A DNA stretch of 64,000 nucleotides, from contig CAJXVW010000001.1 of the NCBI GenBank assembly GCA_913062645.1, positions 248,001 through 312,000 on the forward strand, given 5' to 3'. The notes under the pieces are model-generated. The model did not search any database. It saw only the letters and a program-made list of their open reading frames with translations, and had not been told where the DNA came from. Shown piece by piece: positions 8,725 to 16,904 of the stretch. Position 1 is the stretch's first letter, and every line of letters begins with the position of its first letter. The position numbers were made by a program, and so were the translations under genes. The DNA comes from an uncultured Mycoplasmatota bacterium. Its GTDB lineage: Bacteria; Bacillota_I; Bacilli_A; Izemoplasmatales; Izemoplasmataceae.

Positions 8725-9610
8725 TCGTCTCAAAGAAAAGTCCAGCCTGCTGTTCATCGCACCACATCTGATCATCTTTTCGATCTTCTTCATCATTCCG
8801 TTCTTTTACGGGATTGTCATATCCTTGTTCAACTGGCACATGTTCTTTCCGGAGATGCGCGAGTTCATTGGATTCGACAACTATCAGAAGATCTTGTTTG
8901 ACACGGAACACATCTATCATGAATACTTCTTCAACGGACTCGGCAACACCTTCACGTTCGTCTTGATTAGTGTTCCCTTGTTGGTGGCGTTCCCCTTGCT
9001 GTTCGCGTTGTTGATCAACATCGAGCCACCCGGCTACAAAGTGTTTCGGGGGATATTCTACCTGCCGTCCCTGCTGAGCATATCGACGCTCGTGCTGATT
9101 TGGAGGTGGGTGTTGAACACCAACGTCGGGATATTGAATCTGACGCTCAGTGAGGTTGGTCTGGACCGCATTCCATGGTTGGCCGAACAACCGTTCGCAT
9201 GGGCCAGTCTGGTCACGATGACCGTCTGGTGGACCATTGGTGGCAACATGGTCATTTTCACAGCATCGCTCAAGGAGATACCACAATCCCTGTATGAAGC
9301 GGCAGAAGTGGATGGCGCCAATATCTTTCAGAAGTTTTTCAACATCACCATCCCCGGGATGAAGAATCAGTTGCTGTACATCACGATCATGACTACGCTC
9401 GCATCGTTCAATGTTTTTGGACAACCGCAACTGGCCACGGGTGGTGGACCATCAGAATCGACCAAGGTACTGATGATGTACATCCGTGAAATCGCCTTTG
9501 GCGGTGGCCGACCAAACCCCGGAATCGCTACGGCGATGGCGGTGCTTCTCGGTATCATCATGATCGCGATCAGTCTGTTTCAGTCGCGCATCATCCGGAG
9601 ATTGGGGTGA
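8705..9610 (+). CDS. Sugar ABC transporter permease, MalF/UgpA type
   Basis: 301 residues, six predicted membrane segments, binding-protein-dependent permease family. The cytoplasmic EAA loop is visible as SLYEAAEVDGANIFQKFFNI with the conserved G of the coupling helix. It pairs with the next gene to form the membrane channel. The start lies inside the previous gene. No dedicated ATPase gene occurs in the locus, as in many Firmicutes where one shared MsmX-type ATPase serves several importers (family knowledge; not visible here). Confidence 0.93.
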   Translation: MKRSVIDRLKEKSSLLFIAPHLIIFSIFFIIPFFYGIVISLFNWHMFFPEMREFIGFDNYQKILFDTEHIYHEYFFNGLGNTFTFVLISVPLLVAFPLLFALLINIEPPGYKVFRGIFYLPSLLSISTLVLIWRWVLNTNVGILNLTLSEVGLDRIPWLAEQPFAWASLVTMTVWWTIGGNMVIFTASLKEIPQSLYEAAEVDGANIFQKFFNITIPGMKNQLLYITIMTTLASFNVFGQPQLATGGGPSESTKVLMMYIREIAFGGGRPNPGIATAMAVLLGIIMIAISLFQSRIIRRLG

Positions 9611-9616
9611 TCTGCG

Positions 9617-10456
9617 ATGGCATTGAGAAAAATAGAACGCCGTAAGAAACGAGCTTCCTTCACGATTCTGACTTTGATCTCCATCGTTTGGATCATTCCC
9701 GTATTATGGGTTATCAGCACCTCGTTCAAAACCGAACAAGAAGCGGTCTCCGGCGGGATCAATCTGATCCCCAACGAGTTCACGCTGGATAGTTACCGAT
9801 TCATATTCAATGATACGAACAACAATATTCTCCATTACATCCGCAACAGTCTCATCGCAGCCGGAAGTCATACTCTGTTGTACCTTTTGATTGCCTCAAT
9901 GGCGGCCTACGGGTACGGCATTCTGAAGTGGAAGTATCGGGACAAATTGTTCTGGTTCCTCATTTCAACGATGATGATTCCCGCCGTTATGAATTTGATT
10001 CCACTGTATTCAATCATGATCACATTCGAGTGGTTGGACAAGCTTCAGGCATTGGTCGTGCCTGGATTGGGCGGCGTGTTTGGTGTGTTTTTGTTACGTC
10101 AGTTCTTTCTTGGGATTCCCAAGGATCTGATTGAATCGGCCAAGATTGATGGTGCATCGCATCTTCAGATTTACCTGCGGATCGTGTTGCCATTGGCCAA
10201 ACCGGCCTTGATTGTTGTCGGGCTGTTTTCGTTCATGGGCAACTGGAACGATTATCTCTGGCCCTTGATCGTACTCAACAGTGACACGTATCGCACGCTG
10301 CCAATCGGACTCGCTCTGATGCAGGGCAACTACAACATTTACTATTCCCGTTTGATGGCGGCCACGGTCGTTTCCATCATTCCGGTACTGGCCTTGTTCA
10401 TGGTCAGCCAGCGGTTCTTCATTCGCGGCATCACCATGACGGGTATCAAACAATGA
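9617..10456 (+). CDS. Sugar ABC transporter permease, MalG/UgpE type
   Basis: 279 residues with six predicted membrane segments. The EAA loop reads LIESAKIDGASHLQIYLRIV, and the C-terminus ends in the usual short FIRGITMTGIKQ tail typical for MalG-like subunits. GGGGTGATCTGCG just before ATG 9617 supplies the ribosome site. It is the second half of the importer channel and is followed after 13 bases by the intracellular GH2 enzyme. Confidence 0.93.
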   Translation: MALRKIERRKKRASFTILTLISIVWIIPVLWVISTSFKTEQEAVSGGINLIPNEFTLDSYRFIFNDTNNNILHYIRNSLIAAGSHTLLYLLIASMAAYGYGILKWKYRDKLFWFLISTMMIPAVMNLIPLYSIMITFEWLDKLQALVVPGLGGVFGVFLLRQFFLGIPKDLIESAKIDGASHLQIYLRIVLPLAKPALIVVGLFSFMGNWNDYLWPLIVLNSDTYRTLPIGLALMQGNYNIYYSRLMAATVVSIIPVLALFMVSQRFFIRGITMTGIKQ

Positions 10457-10469
10457 GGAGGATGACACC

Positions 10470-12188
10470 ATGAACAAAGGATACCCAAGACCTCAGCTGA
10501 AGCGTACGAAGTGGATCGACCTCAACGGTACATGGGCGTTCTGCTTCGATGATGATGATCAGGGACGACAGCTGGGATATCCAACCAATTTCCCAGCCGC
10601 ATCGGACATCCTCGTACCGTTTTCCTATGAGACCAAACGTAGCGGCATCGGTGAAACCAAGCGTCATGACATCGTCTGGTATCATCGAACCATTCACCAT
10701 CGCCCTTCCGAACCGGTCACGCTGCTCCATTTCGGAGCCGTGGACTATCTTGCTGAAGTGTATCTGAATGGAACATTGGTCGGAACGCACGAAGGAGGGA
10801 ACTTGCCGTTTTCGTTCGATGTATCGCAACATTTGAACAAGCAATCGGAAAATCATCTTGTTGTTCGTGTCGAGGACAATTTGGAAGACCGTGAAATATT
10901 GCGTGGCAAGCAGTATTGGAAAGAGACATCTGAAAGCATCTTTTATACACGTACCACCGGCATTTGGCAAACGGTCTGGATGGAGGATGTTCCCGCCACT
11001 CGGGTTGATGCCGTTCGTTTCACTCCCGATCTTGATCGACGCCTGGTACAGGTTGACGTCACGGTGATCAACGGCAAGGACCAACCAATCAGCATCCTTG
11101 TCCAGGATGAGTTCAACTATCAGACATCCCTCACCATACCAGTGACCGGGGAGACCACATCAGTGAACATCGATTTGGCTGACAACCCGGCGTTCAGCGA
11201 CATGCTATGGAGTCCCGAGCAACCACATCTGTACGATGTCAAGATCCACCTCAAGGACGATACGATACAGTCCTACTTCGGCATGCGCAAGGTTCATGTG
11301 GATGAGGACAACCGCTTTTGTCTGAACAATCAACCCTACTACATGCGATTGGTTCTGGATCAGGGATATTATCCAGACTCGCTGTTGACGAGTCCCGACG
11401 ATGACGCGTTGATTCGCGACATCGAACTGACCAAACAGATGGGCTTCAACGGTGTACGCAAACACCAGAAAATTGAAGAAGAACGTTACTTGTACCATGC
11501 CGACAGACTCGGTCTTCTTGTGTGGGGCGAACTGCCCAGCGCATACGTCTACACCGAACGATCGCAGCAGAACATTCGCCGCGAACTAGGGGGCATGATT
11601 CAGCGCGATTACAATCATCCTTCGATCATCGTGTGGGTTCCCATCAATGAATCGTGGGGTGTCCCTGATTTGCCGAAGTCATCCGAACAACGGCAGTTTC
11701 TGGATGAACTCTATCATCTCGTCAAGTCGCTGGATGACACGCGACTGGTGGTGTCCAATGACGGATGGGAACATTCCACCACCGACTTGTTTACCGTCCA
11801 TGATTATGAAAGCAAGTACGATGTACTGAAAGCTCGCTACGCCGACATGAATGTGCTGTTGGCTTCCAAACCGGGCTACAAACCGCTCTGGAACAACGGG
11901 TATGACTATCAGGGGCAGCCGCTCTTGGTCAGTGAATTCGGCGGTATTTCCTATCAGATGAACGGTGCACAAGGATGGGGCTACTCCAGTGCGAACGATG
12001 CCAAAGAGTTGCATCAACGATTGCAAGCGGTGTTCCTGCCCCTGTTCGAATCGTCTTATGTCCAAGGATTCTGTTACACCCAATTGACGGATGTGGAACA
12101 GGAAATCAATGGACTGCTAACCTATGACAGAGAACCAAAACTTCCCCTTGACCTAATCAAACAAACCGTAACCAACATCTCTTCATAA
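10470..12188 (+). CDS. Glycoside hydrolase family 2 (beta-galactosidase/glucuronidase-like)
   Basis: 572 residues without signal peptide, so cytoplasmic, acting on imported oligosaccharides. Domain order is that of GH2: sugar-binding jelly roll (about residues 10-180), Ig-like domain (180-275) and TIM barrel (280-570). The acid/base motif is VPINESW (Glu394) and the nucleophile motif LVSEFGG (Glu489). It lacks the C-terminal domains of LacZ and is close to the short GH2 type. Candidate activities: beta-galactosidase, beta-glucuronidase, beta-mannosidase or arabinopyranosidase. Last gene of the locus, followed by a terminator. Confidence 0.9.
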   Translation: MNKGYPRPQLKRTKWIDLNGTWAFCFDDDDQGRQLGYPTNFPAASDILVPFSYETKRSGIGETKRHDIVWYHRTIHHRPSEPVTLLHFGAVDYLAEVYLNGTLVGTHEGGNLPFSFDVSQHLNKQSENHLVVRVEDNLEDREILRGKQYWKETSESIFYTRTTGIWQTVWMEDVPATRVDAVRFTPDLDRRLVQVDVTVINGKDQPISILVQDEFNYQTSLTIPVTGETTSVNIDLADNPAFSDMLWSPEQPHLYDVKIHLKDDTIQSYFGMRKVHVDEDNRFCLNNQPYYMRLVLDQGYYPDSLLTSPDDDALIRDIELTKQMGFNGVRKHQKIEEERYLYHADRLGLLVWGELPSAYVYTERSQQNIRRELGGMIQRDYNHPSIIVWVPINESWGVPDLPKSSEQRQFLDELYHLVKSLDDTRLVVSNDGWEHSTTDLFTVHDYESKYDVLKARYADMNVLLASKPGYKPLWNNGYDYQGQPLLVSEFGGISYQMNGAQGWGYSSANDAKELHQRLQAVFLPLFESSYVQGFCYTQLTDVEQEINGLLTYDREPKLPLDLIKQTVTNISS

Positions 12189-12200
12189 TCCTCCGGTTAA

Positions 12201-12230
12201 GACTCCGAACATTCTCGGAGTCTTTTCTTT
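12201..12230 (+). terminator. Terminator of the polysaccharide locus
   Basis: Stem GACTCCGA/TCGGAGTC (12201-12208, 12215-12222) with a six-base loop and TTTTCTTT tail. Confidence 0.9.
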
Positions 12231-12278
12231 ATATATATGAGTCTTCATTTGGTACAATGGAAACAAGGAGGTGTCGAC

Positions 12279-13307
12279 ATGGACCCAACATCATTTCAAA
12301 CGGCGTTGCTTGATTGGTATGATTCGTCAAAACGCATTTTGCCATGGCGCGACAACCCCAATCCATATCATGTATGGGTATCGGAGATCATGCTCCAGCA
12401 AACTCGTGTGGAAGCGGTGATTCCCTATTTTCATCGTTTCATCGCGGAACTGCCGACGATTGCCGATCTGGCTACAGTCGATGACGATAAACTGAACAAA
12501 CTGTGGGAAGGGCTTGGGTATTACTCCCGTGTTCGCAATCTCAAGAAGGCGGCCCAGCAAGTGATCCATGACTTCGATGGCGAGCTCCCCAGCAACCGCA
12601 CAGATTTGGAATCGCTCTCCGGCATCGGTCCGTATACCGCGGGGGCCATTCGCTCGATTGCCTTCAACCAGCAGGACACCGCCGTCGATGGCAATGTGCT
12701 CCGCGTGTTTGCCCGGTTGACAGCGAATCAAAACGACATCAAATCGCCTCCTGTCAAGCGCGAGATTCGCCGTTTGGTCGCATCGCTGTTGCCAGAGGAA
12801 CGTGTCGGTGATTTCAATCAAGCATTGATGGAAATCGGTGCGACCGTCTGTTTGCCCAACGGCAAACCGCTCTGCATGGTATGTCCGCTGAACTCGTTCT
12901 GCGAGGCATTCCAACAAGGATTAACCGACACCATACCCAAGAAACAGAAAAAGACCAAACGACGCATCGAAAAACGCACGGTCCTGTTGTTGGAACACAA
13001 TGGCAAGTTTGCCATTCGGCAACGCCCGGTGGACGGTTTGCTCGGTGGGCTCTATGAGTTTCCGAATGTTCTGGGTCATTTGACGAAAGCGGACGTGTTG
13101 AAACAATATCCGGATTCCACCATATCGAAGTTGCCCAAAGCCAAGCATGTGTTCTCTCATCTGGAGTGGCACATGATCGGCTTTCATGTCTTGTTGGACG
13201 AGCAGATTGAACAGTTTCCGTTCGTCTCCCCCGAAGAACTGTATGCAACCTACTCGGTACCCACAGCGTTCAAAACGTACAAGGAAGCATTGTTGAAGTT
13301 GAACTAG
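12279..13307 (+). CDS. mutY: A/G-specific adenine glycosylase
   Basis: Base-excision enzyme that removes adenine opposite 8-oxoguanine. 342 residues from ATG 12279, chosen for AAGGAGG at 12266-12272. The helix-hairpin-helix GPD domain contains VSEIMLQQTRVE (Glu36), LSGIGPYTAGAI and the catalytic Asp in AVDGNVLR (Asp137). Four Fe-S cysteines are at 191, 199, 202 and 208, giving C-x7-C-x2-C-x5-C, one residue longer in the first gap than the usual x6. A C-terminal Nudix-like 8-oxoG recognition domain follows from about residue 225. TACAAT at 12253-12258 is a likely -10. It heads a series of oxidative-damage genes (peroxidase, Nudix hydrolase). Confidence 0.95.
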   Translation: MDPTSFQTALLDWYDSSKRILPWRDNPNPYHVWVSEIMLQQTRVEAVIPYFHRFIAELPTIADLATVDDDKLNKLWEGLGYYSRVRNLKKAAQQVIHDFDGELPSNRTDLESLSGIGPYTAGAIRSIAFNQQDTAVDGNVLRVFARLTANQNDIKSPPVKREIRRLVASLLPEERVGDFNQALMEIGATVCLPNGKPLCMVCPLNSFCEAFQQGLTDTIPKKQKKTKRRIEKRTVLLLEHNGKFAIRQRPVDGLLGGLYEFPNVLGHLTKADVLKQYPDSTISKLPKAKHVFSHLEWHMIGFHVLLDEQIEQFPFVSPEELYATYSVPTAFKTYKEALLKLN

Positions 13308-13345
13308 CATTGGAACTCGAAATATCCAATGGGATTTGATATAAT
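13308..13345 (+). promoter_or_regulatory. Inverted repeat and -10 box before glutathione peroxidase
   Basis: CATTGGA (13308-13314) and TCCAATG (13325-13331) are perfect arms around ten bases, directly upstream of TATAAT (13340-13345). No T-run follows the hairpin, so it is more likely an operator covering the -35 region than a terminator. The regulator is unknown. Confidence 0.45.
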
Positions 13346-13368
13346 GGAGGCAGAAGGGAGTTGTTATA

Positions 13369-13842
13369 ATGGATTTTTACGACATTGAAGTGGAAACCGT
13401 AGCCGGATTGAAAACCACTCTCGAGGAACATCGCGGTGATGTGCTCTTGATTGTCAACATCGCCAGCAAATGCGGGTACACGCCGCAATTGCTGGGCCTT
13501 GAGAACCTGTGGAAGAAGTATCAGGATCGAAACTTTAAGGTGCTTGGATTTCCATGCAATCAGTTTTTGCGTCAGGCACCGGGTACCAACACTGAAATCA
13601 TGAATTTCTGTCAAAGCAACTATGGCGTCAGTTTTCCGATTTATGGCAAACTGAATGTCAAGGGACGCAACATCAGCGACTTGTACAAGTATCTTGTCAA
13701 CGAATCAAAGCAGATGCGTGGCAAAGCGGTAAAATGGAACTTTGAGAAATTTCTTCTGAATCGCAATGGCGTCGTGATCAAACGGTTTAAGTCAAAAGTG
13801 GAACCGAATGAAATCGAAGACGACATTGAACTCTTACTGTAG
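13369..13842 (+). CDS. Glutathione peroxidase-family thiol peroxidase
   Basis: 157 residues, usual length for bacterial BsaA/GPx. Reduces hydroperoxides in the cytoplasm, in bacteria usually with thioredoxin as donor. Visible active-site elements: peroxidatic Cys35 in SKCGYTPQ (cysteine, not selenocysteine), Gln69 in NQFLRQAPG, Trp123-Asn124 in KWNFEKF, and Cys81 in FCQSNYGV, where the resolving cysteine of the thioredoxin-dependent type is expected. The canonical FGxQEPG is changed to FLRQAPG. Start ATG 13369 has AAGGGAG upstream. Together with the next small membrane protein and the heliorhodopsin it forms a tightly spaced group. Confidence 0.93.
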   Translation: MDFYDIEVETVAGLKTTLEEHRGDVLLIVNIASKCGYTPQLLGLENLWKKYQDRNFKVLGFPCNQFLRQAPGTNTEIMNFCQSNYGVSFPIYGKLNVKGRNISDLYKYLVNESKQMRGKAVKWNFEKFLLNRNGVVIKRFKSKVEPNEIEDDIELLL

Positions 13843-13850
13843 GTGATGAC

Positions 13851-14174
13851 ATGACCAAACGACTGATCGTATCAACCATCACGGGAGCCATTCTCGGCGT
13901 GGTCTGCATTGTTGGCGCCAATCTCCGCTTCGGCGGTGATCTGGCCGTGTATTTCCTGTTCGCCTTTTGGTTCAATCGGCTCCTCATGGGGGTGCTGTTT
14001 GGCGTATTGCCACCACTCGAGGACTGGAAGTTGCTGGTCGGCCGTGGAATCGTCGTTGGGCTACTGGTCGGTTTCGCATTCTACAGTGCGACTGATTATT
14101 TTGACCACATGGGATTTGCGGTCAGTGCGGCATATGGTGTGATTCTGGAATTCGTCGCCAAAAAACTAGCATAA
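13851..14174 (+). CDS. Small membrane protein of unknown function
   Basis: 107 residues, start ATG 13851 with AGGTGATG eight bases after the peroxidase stop, so almost certainly co-transcribed with it. Three or four hydrophobic helices (about residues 6-26, 33-52, 61-80 and 86-102) are separated by short loops; PPLEDWK lies between the second and third. No recognisable catalytic motif. Its position between a peroxidase and a heliorhodopsin is its most informative property; a partner of either is possible but unproven. Confidence 0.75.
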   Translation: MTKRLIVSTITGAILGVVCIVGANLRFGGDLAVYFLFAFWFNRLLMGVLFGVLPPLEDWKLLVGRGIVVGLLVGFAFYSATDYFDHMGFAVSAAYGVILEFVAKKLA

Positions 14175-14177
14175 TCG

Positions 14178-14206
14178 TTGAGTATTTCTCGATATCAAAG
14201 TATAAT
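14178..14206 (+). promoter_or_regulatory. Heliorhodopsin promoter with imperfect inverted repeat
   Basis: TTGAGT (14178-14183), 17-base spacer, TATAAT (14201-14206). The spacer contains an imperfect inverted repeat TTGA(G)TAT...ATATCAA (14178-14198), placed where a repressor would compete with polymerase. The heliorhodopsin can therefore be transcribed independently of the peroxidase. Confidence 0.65.
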
Positions 14207-14243
14207 TAGTACACAAATGTTATAAATATTGAAGGGAGAACTC

Positions 14244-15041
14244 ATGGAAAAACAAGTATCGTTTCAAAGCTTAAAACGTTTCAACATCATCATGGGCGGC
14301 CTGCATCTGTTCCAAGGCCTGTTGATGATCATTCTCGGTCTCACCGTAACCGCATTCGGTGATTTCAAACTCACCATCACGCAGAATTTCTTGAACTTCG
14401 ATTTCACGACGGAGGAACTCGTGTCCGACAGCACCGAGCTGTTCGAAGTACCGTTCTTCGTACTGGTCGCATCGTTCCTGCTGATCTCGGCTCTCGCCCA
14501 CGCACTGATCAGCCTGCCGAAGAAAACCAACGACATCTACAACGCCGATCTCGAACAAGGCATCAACCGCTTCCGATGGTTTGAATATGCCCTCTCATCG
14601 AGCGTCATGATCGTGCTCATCTCGTATCTGTTCGGCATCTATGACATCGCTTCGCTGGTTCTGATCTTCATCGTCAACGCCGCTATGAACCTGTTCGGTC
14701 TCGACATGGAAATCATCAACTCCGGCAAAGAGAAGAAAAACGTCAACTGGGGTCCGTTTGTCTGGGGAACCATCGCCGGTCTCGCACCGTGGATCGCGAT
14801 CATCCTCTATCTCGGCGGCGCGCCCGCCGAAGTCAACGAAGCCACTCCGTGGTTCGTCTGGGCCATCGTCGGTACCTATTTCGTTGCCTTCAACAGTTTC
14901 CCGATCAACATGATCCTGCAGTATCTGGGCAAAGGCAAATTCGCCAACTACATGTATGGCGAACGCGGTTACATCGTGCTCAGCCTTGTCGCCAAGTCGA
15001 TCCTCGCCTGGCTTGTCCTCGTCGGCGCCCTCCAGCCCTGA
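14244..15041 (+). CDS. Heliorhodopsin
   Basis: 265-residue seven-helix retinal protein of the heliorhodopsin family, recognised by direct similarity to the prototype 48C12: RWFEYALSSSVMIVLI in helix 3 and GERGYIVLSLVAKSILAW in helix 7. Lys251 is the retinal Schiff-base lysine; Glu114 matches the 48C12 counterion Glu107; His21 and His86 match the paired internal histidines, and Ser247 the serine near the Schiff base. Heliorhodopsins sit inverted in the membrane (N-terminus inside), do not pump ions, and are thought to be sensory or regulatory light receptors. ATG 14244 is preferred (GAAGGGA upstream). No retinal-synthesis gene is seen in the window, so the chromophore source is unknown. Terminated separately downstream. 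Confidence 0.97.
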   Translation: MEKQVSFQSLKRFNIIMGGLHLFQGLLMIILGLTVTAFGDFKLTITQNFLNFDFTTEELVSDSTELFEVPFFVLVASFLLISALAHALISLPKKTNDIYNADLEQGINRFRWFEYALSSSVMIVLISYLFGIYDIASLVLIFIVNAAMNLFGLDMEIINSGKEKKNVNWGPFVWGTIAGLAPWIAIILYLGGAPAEVNEATPWFVWAIVGTYFVAFNSFPINMILQYLGKGKFANYMYGERGYIVLSLVAKSILAWLVLVGALQP

Positions 15042-15060
15042 TCCGAAGCCAACCAACACA

Positions 15061-15090
15061 AAAACGAATTCCTGCGAATTCGTTTTTTCT
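15061..15090 (+). terminator. Terminator after heliorhodopsin
   Basis: Perfect 11-base arms AAAACGAATTC and GAATTCGTTTT (15061-15071, 15076-15086) with a CTGC loop and T-run. TATAAT at 15097-15102 follows, giving the next gene its own start. Confidence 0.92.
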
Positions 15091-15120
15091 TTGTGCTATA
15101 ATGGAAGAGGAGGTGGACCG

Positions 15121-15888
15121 ATGAAAGTCATCTTGTTCAAGATTGCCGTGGTGGTGGTCTACACTGGTGTGTTGCTTGTCAATTTTCTTGCCAATTATTT
15201 GCCGTTCAACAACCGTTCGACCGGTGACATCAGCGATTCTTACGCGTCCTATTTCACTCCGTCGGGATTCACGTTCTCGATCTGGGGTGTGATCTACATC
15301 ATACTTGGGGCGTTCGTGATCCAGGTGCTTACCCGCGATCCGGCGTGGTTCGATGGGGAGTATGTGACATCGTTGTTGTTGTGGTTTGCCGTGTCATCGC
15401 TGTTCAACATGCTGTGGCTTGTCACTTGGCATTATGACTGGATCGGCTGGAGCGTCGTCGTGATGCTCGGGCTGCTTGTGAGTCTCATTTTTGCCTATCT
15501 GTCAATCCCCACGACGGAGCTGTTGATCAAAGCCGCCTTCAGTCTCTACCTCGGTTGGATCAGCGTAGCAACGATTGCGAACGTGACGATCCTGCTTGTG
15601 AAACTGGACTGGCCGTTCTTCCTCAACCAGGCCACGCTCTGGTTCGTCATCGTGTTGTTGGTTGGCGTAGTGCTGGTCGGGACAGTACTGTTTGTCCGCC
15701 ATGACGTGCTGTATGGGGTCGTCTTCGTCTGGGCGTATTTTGGAATTCTGATGAAGCATCTCAACAAGGAACTCATGTCATTCGATGCTCGGGGCCCCGT
15801 CATGTACAACGTGGCGATGCTTGGGGTGATCGCGATTCTGGTTCTCGTCACGCTGTATCAAAACGGCTATCAACTCTACCGAGGATGA
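15121..15888 (+). CDS. TspO/MBR-related tryptophan-rich membrane protein
   Basis: 255 residues, start ATG 15121 after GAGGAGG. The N-terminal third carries the pattern of the larger TspO/MBR-related Firmicutes family: NRSTGDISDSYASYFTPSG followed by FSIWGVIYI, then aromatic-rich helices (about eight in all). TspO proteins bind tetrapyrroles and are linked to light, oxygen and stress responses in bacteria; the function of the longer version is less certain. Its position right behind a heliorhodopsin is suggestive of a shared light or oxidative-stress role (inference). The stop overlaps the next gene region. Confidence 0.8.
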   Translation: MKVILFKIAVVVVYTGVLLVNFLANYLPFNNRSTGDISDSYASYFTPSGFTFSIWGVIYIILGAFVIQVLTRDPAWFDGEYVTSLLLWFAVSSLFNMLWLVTWHYDWIGWSVVVMLGLLVSLIFAYLSIPTTELLIKAAFSLYLGWISVATIANVTILLVKLDWPFFLNQATLWFVIVLLVGVVLVGTVLFVRHDVLYGVVFVWAYFGILMKHLNKELMSFDARGPVMYNVAMLGVIAILVLVTLYQNGYQLYRG

Positions 15889-15893
15889 TCCCG

Positions 15894-16307
15894 ATGACGA
15901 CGTACAATTTGATCATGGTACTGGATAAAACGGAAACGAACATGCTGATGTGCCTGCGCGCCAAGGATCCCTACGAAGGCAAGTACAATCTTGTCGGAGG
16001 TCGCGTCGAAGACGGCGAAACACTGATGGAATCCGCTTACCGGGAACTGGTGGAAGAAACCGGCATCACCCAAGATGACATCACCCTCCACCGGTTCATG
16101 AACTTCACCTGGTATCCGGTCGACATGAAGATGAAAGTGTTCGTCGGACGGTTGAATCAAGACGTCGAACTGACCGAGGAAATCCACACTTTGCACTGGA
16201 TCAGTCTCAATGAGAACTTCTTCGACACCAACCGATTCGCCGGCGAGGGCAACATCGGACACATGGTTCACATCTATCGACAAACGAGGAGGTATTTCTA
16301 TGACTGA
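15894..16307 (+). CDS. Nudix hydrolase, MutT-like
   Basis: 137 residues. The Nudix box GRVEDGETLMESAYRELVEE plus TGI is intact, so it is predicted to hydrolyse a nucleoside diphosphate linked to another group; oxidised dNTP sanitation would fit the mutY/peroxidase context but specificity is not readable. ATG 15894 is preferred to ATG 15885 because GAGG (15881-15884) is then nine bases upstream. Coupled to the TspO-like gene in front and overlapping the following gene by eight bases. Confidence 0.85.
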   Translation: MTTYNLIMVLDKTETNMLMCLRAKDPYEGKYNLVGGRVEDGETLMESAYRELVEETGITQDDITLHRFMNFTWYPVDMKMKVFVGRLNQDVELTEEIHTLHWISLNENFFDTNRFAGEGNIGHMVHIYRQTRRYFYD

Positions 16308-16887
16308 CACGGATGTGTTCTGGCATTGGTTTGCCGAACAGGAAGCCTACATCCATCAGGAACTCGAACAACATCCCGACGCCATCGCCGAGGCGATCGC
16401 GACGAAGTTGAAGACGATTCATCCCGATCTTGTGTTTGACATTCCATTTGAACTGGAGAACGGAAAACGCCAGCTGATTCTGTCCGCCGATGGCGATGCG
16501 TCGCTGTTTGATCTCGTGTTTTCACTGGTTGACGCCGCGCCGGATCTGCCGAACTGGAACATCGTCGCACTTCGTCCCCGCACCAATCAGGCCGATCAGG
16601 CCATCGATTTGGCCGGTTTGTATCTCGAATACGAAGACATCTTTTTTCGCATCACGAATGATGATCTTCCGCTCGAACTGGAGATCTACATCCGCGGTTA
16701 TGACAACGAAGACAACCGCTACGTGCATGGCTTCTTCTTGCTGTTGGATACGTTGCTCGGCGAGTACGACGCCGTGACCTACACGGAAACCGTCGCGATT
16801 CATCCCTATGATGATGAGATCGAGGACTTGTCGCGATTCATCACGCTCCGGGACATCTTTGATGAACGCAAACAAAAAAAGAACTAA
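16300..16887 (+). CDS. Conserved hypothetical acidic protein
   Basis: 195 residues from ATG 16300 with GAGGAGG upstream, overlapping the Nudix gene by eight bases (translational coupling). Soluble, acidic, aromatic-rich at the N-terminus (FWHWFAEQEAYIHQEL). The central pattern LILSADGDASLFDLVFSLVD and a later LPNWNIVALRPR look like a conserved small-domain family seen in many bacteria without assigned function. No catalytic residues recognised. Last gene before a terminator shared with the opposite strand. Confidence 0.7.
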   Translation: MTDTDVFWHWFAEQEAYIHQELEQHPDAIAEAIATKLKTIHPDLVFDIPFELENGKRQLILSADGDASLFDLVFSLVDAAPDLPNWNIVALRPRTNQADQAIDLAGLYLEYEDIFFRITNDDLPLELEIYIRGYDNEDNRYVHGFFLLLDTLLGEYDAVTYTETVAIHPYDDEIEDLSRFITLRDIFDERKQKKN

Positions 16888-16904
16888 CTCAGGTTAGTTC
16901 TTTT
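16879..16904. terminator. Bidirectional terminator
   Basis: GAACTAAC/GTTAGTTC (16881-16888, 16893-16900), flanked by an A-run on the left and TTTT on the right, lies between convergent genes and can work in both directions. Confidence 0.85.

Noticed and set aside
13364-13369. Second TATAAT just before the peroxidase start as promoter
   Set aside because: It overlaps the start codon; a transcript from here would lack the ribosome site. TATAAT at 13340-13345 is preferred.
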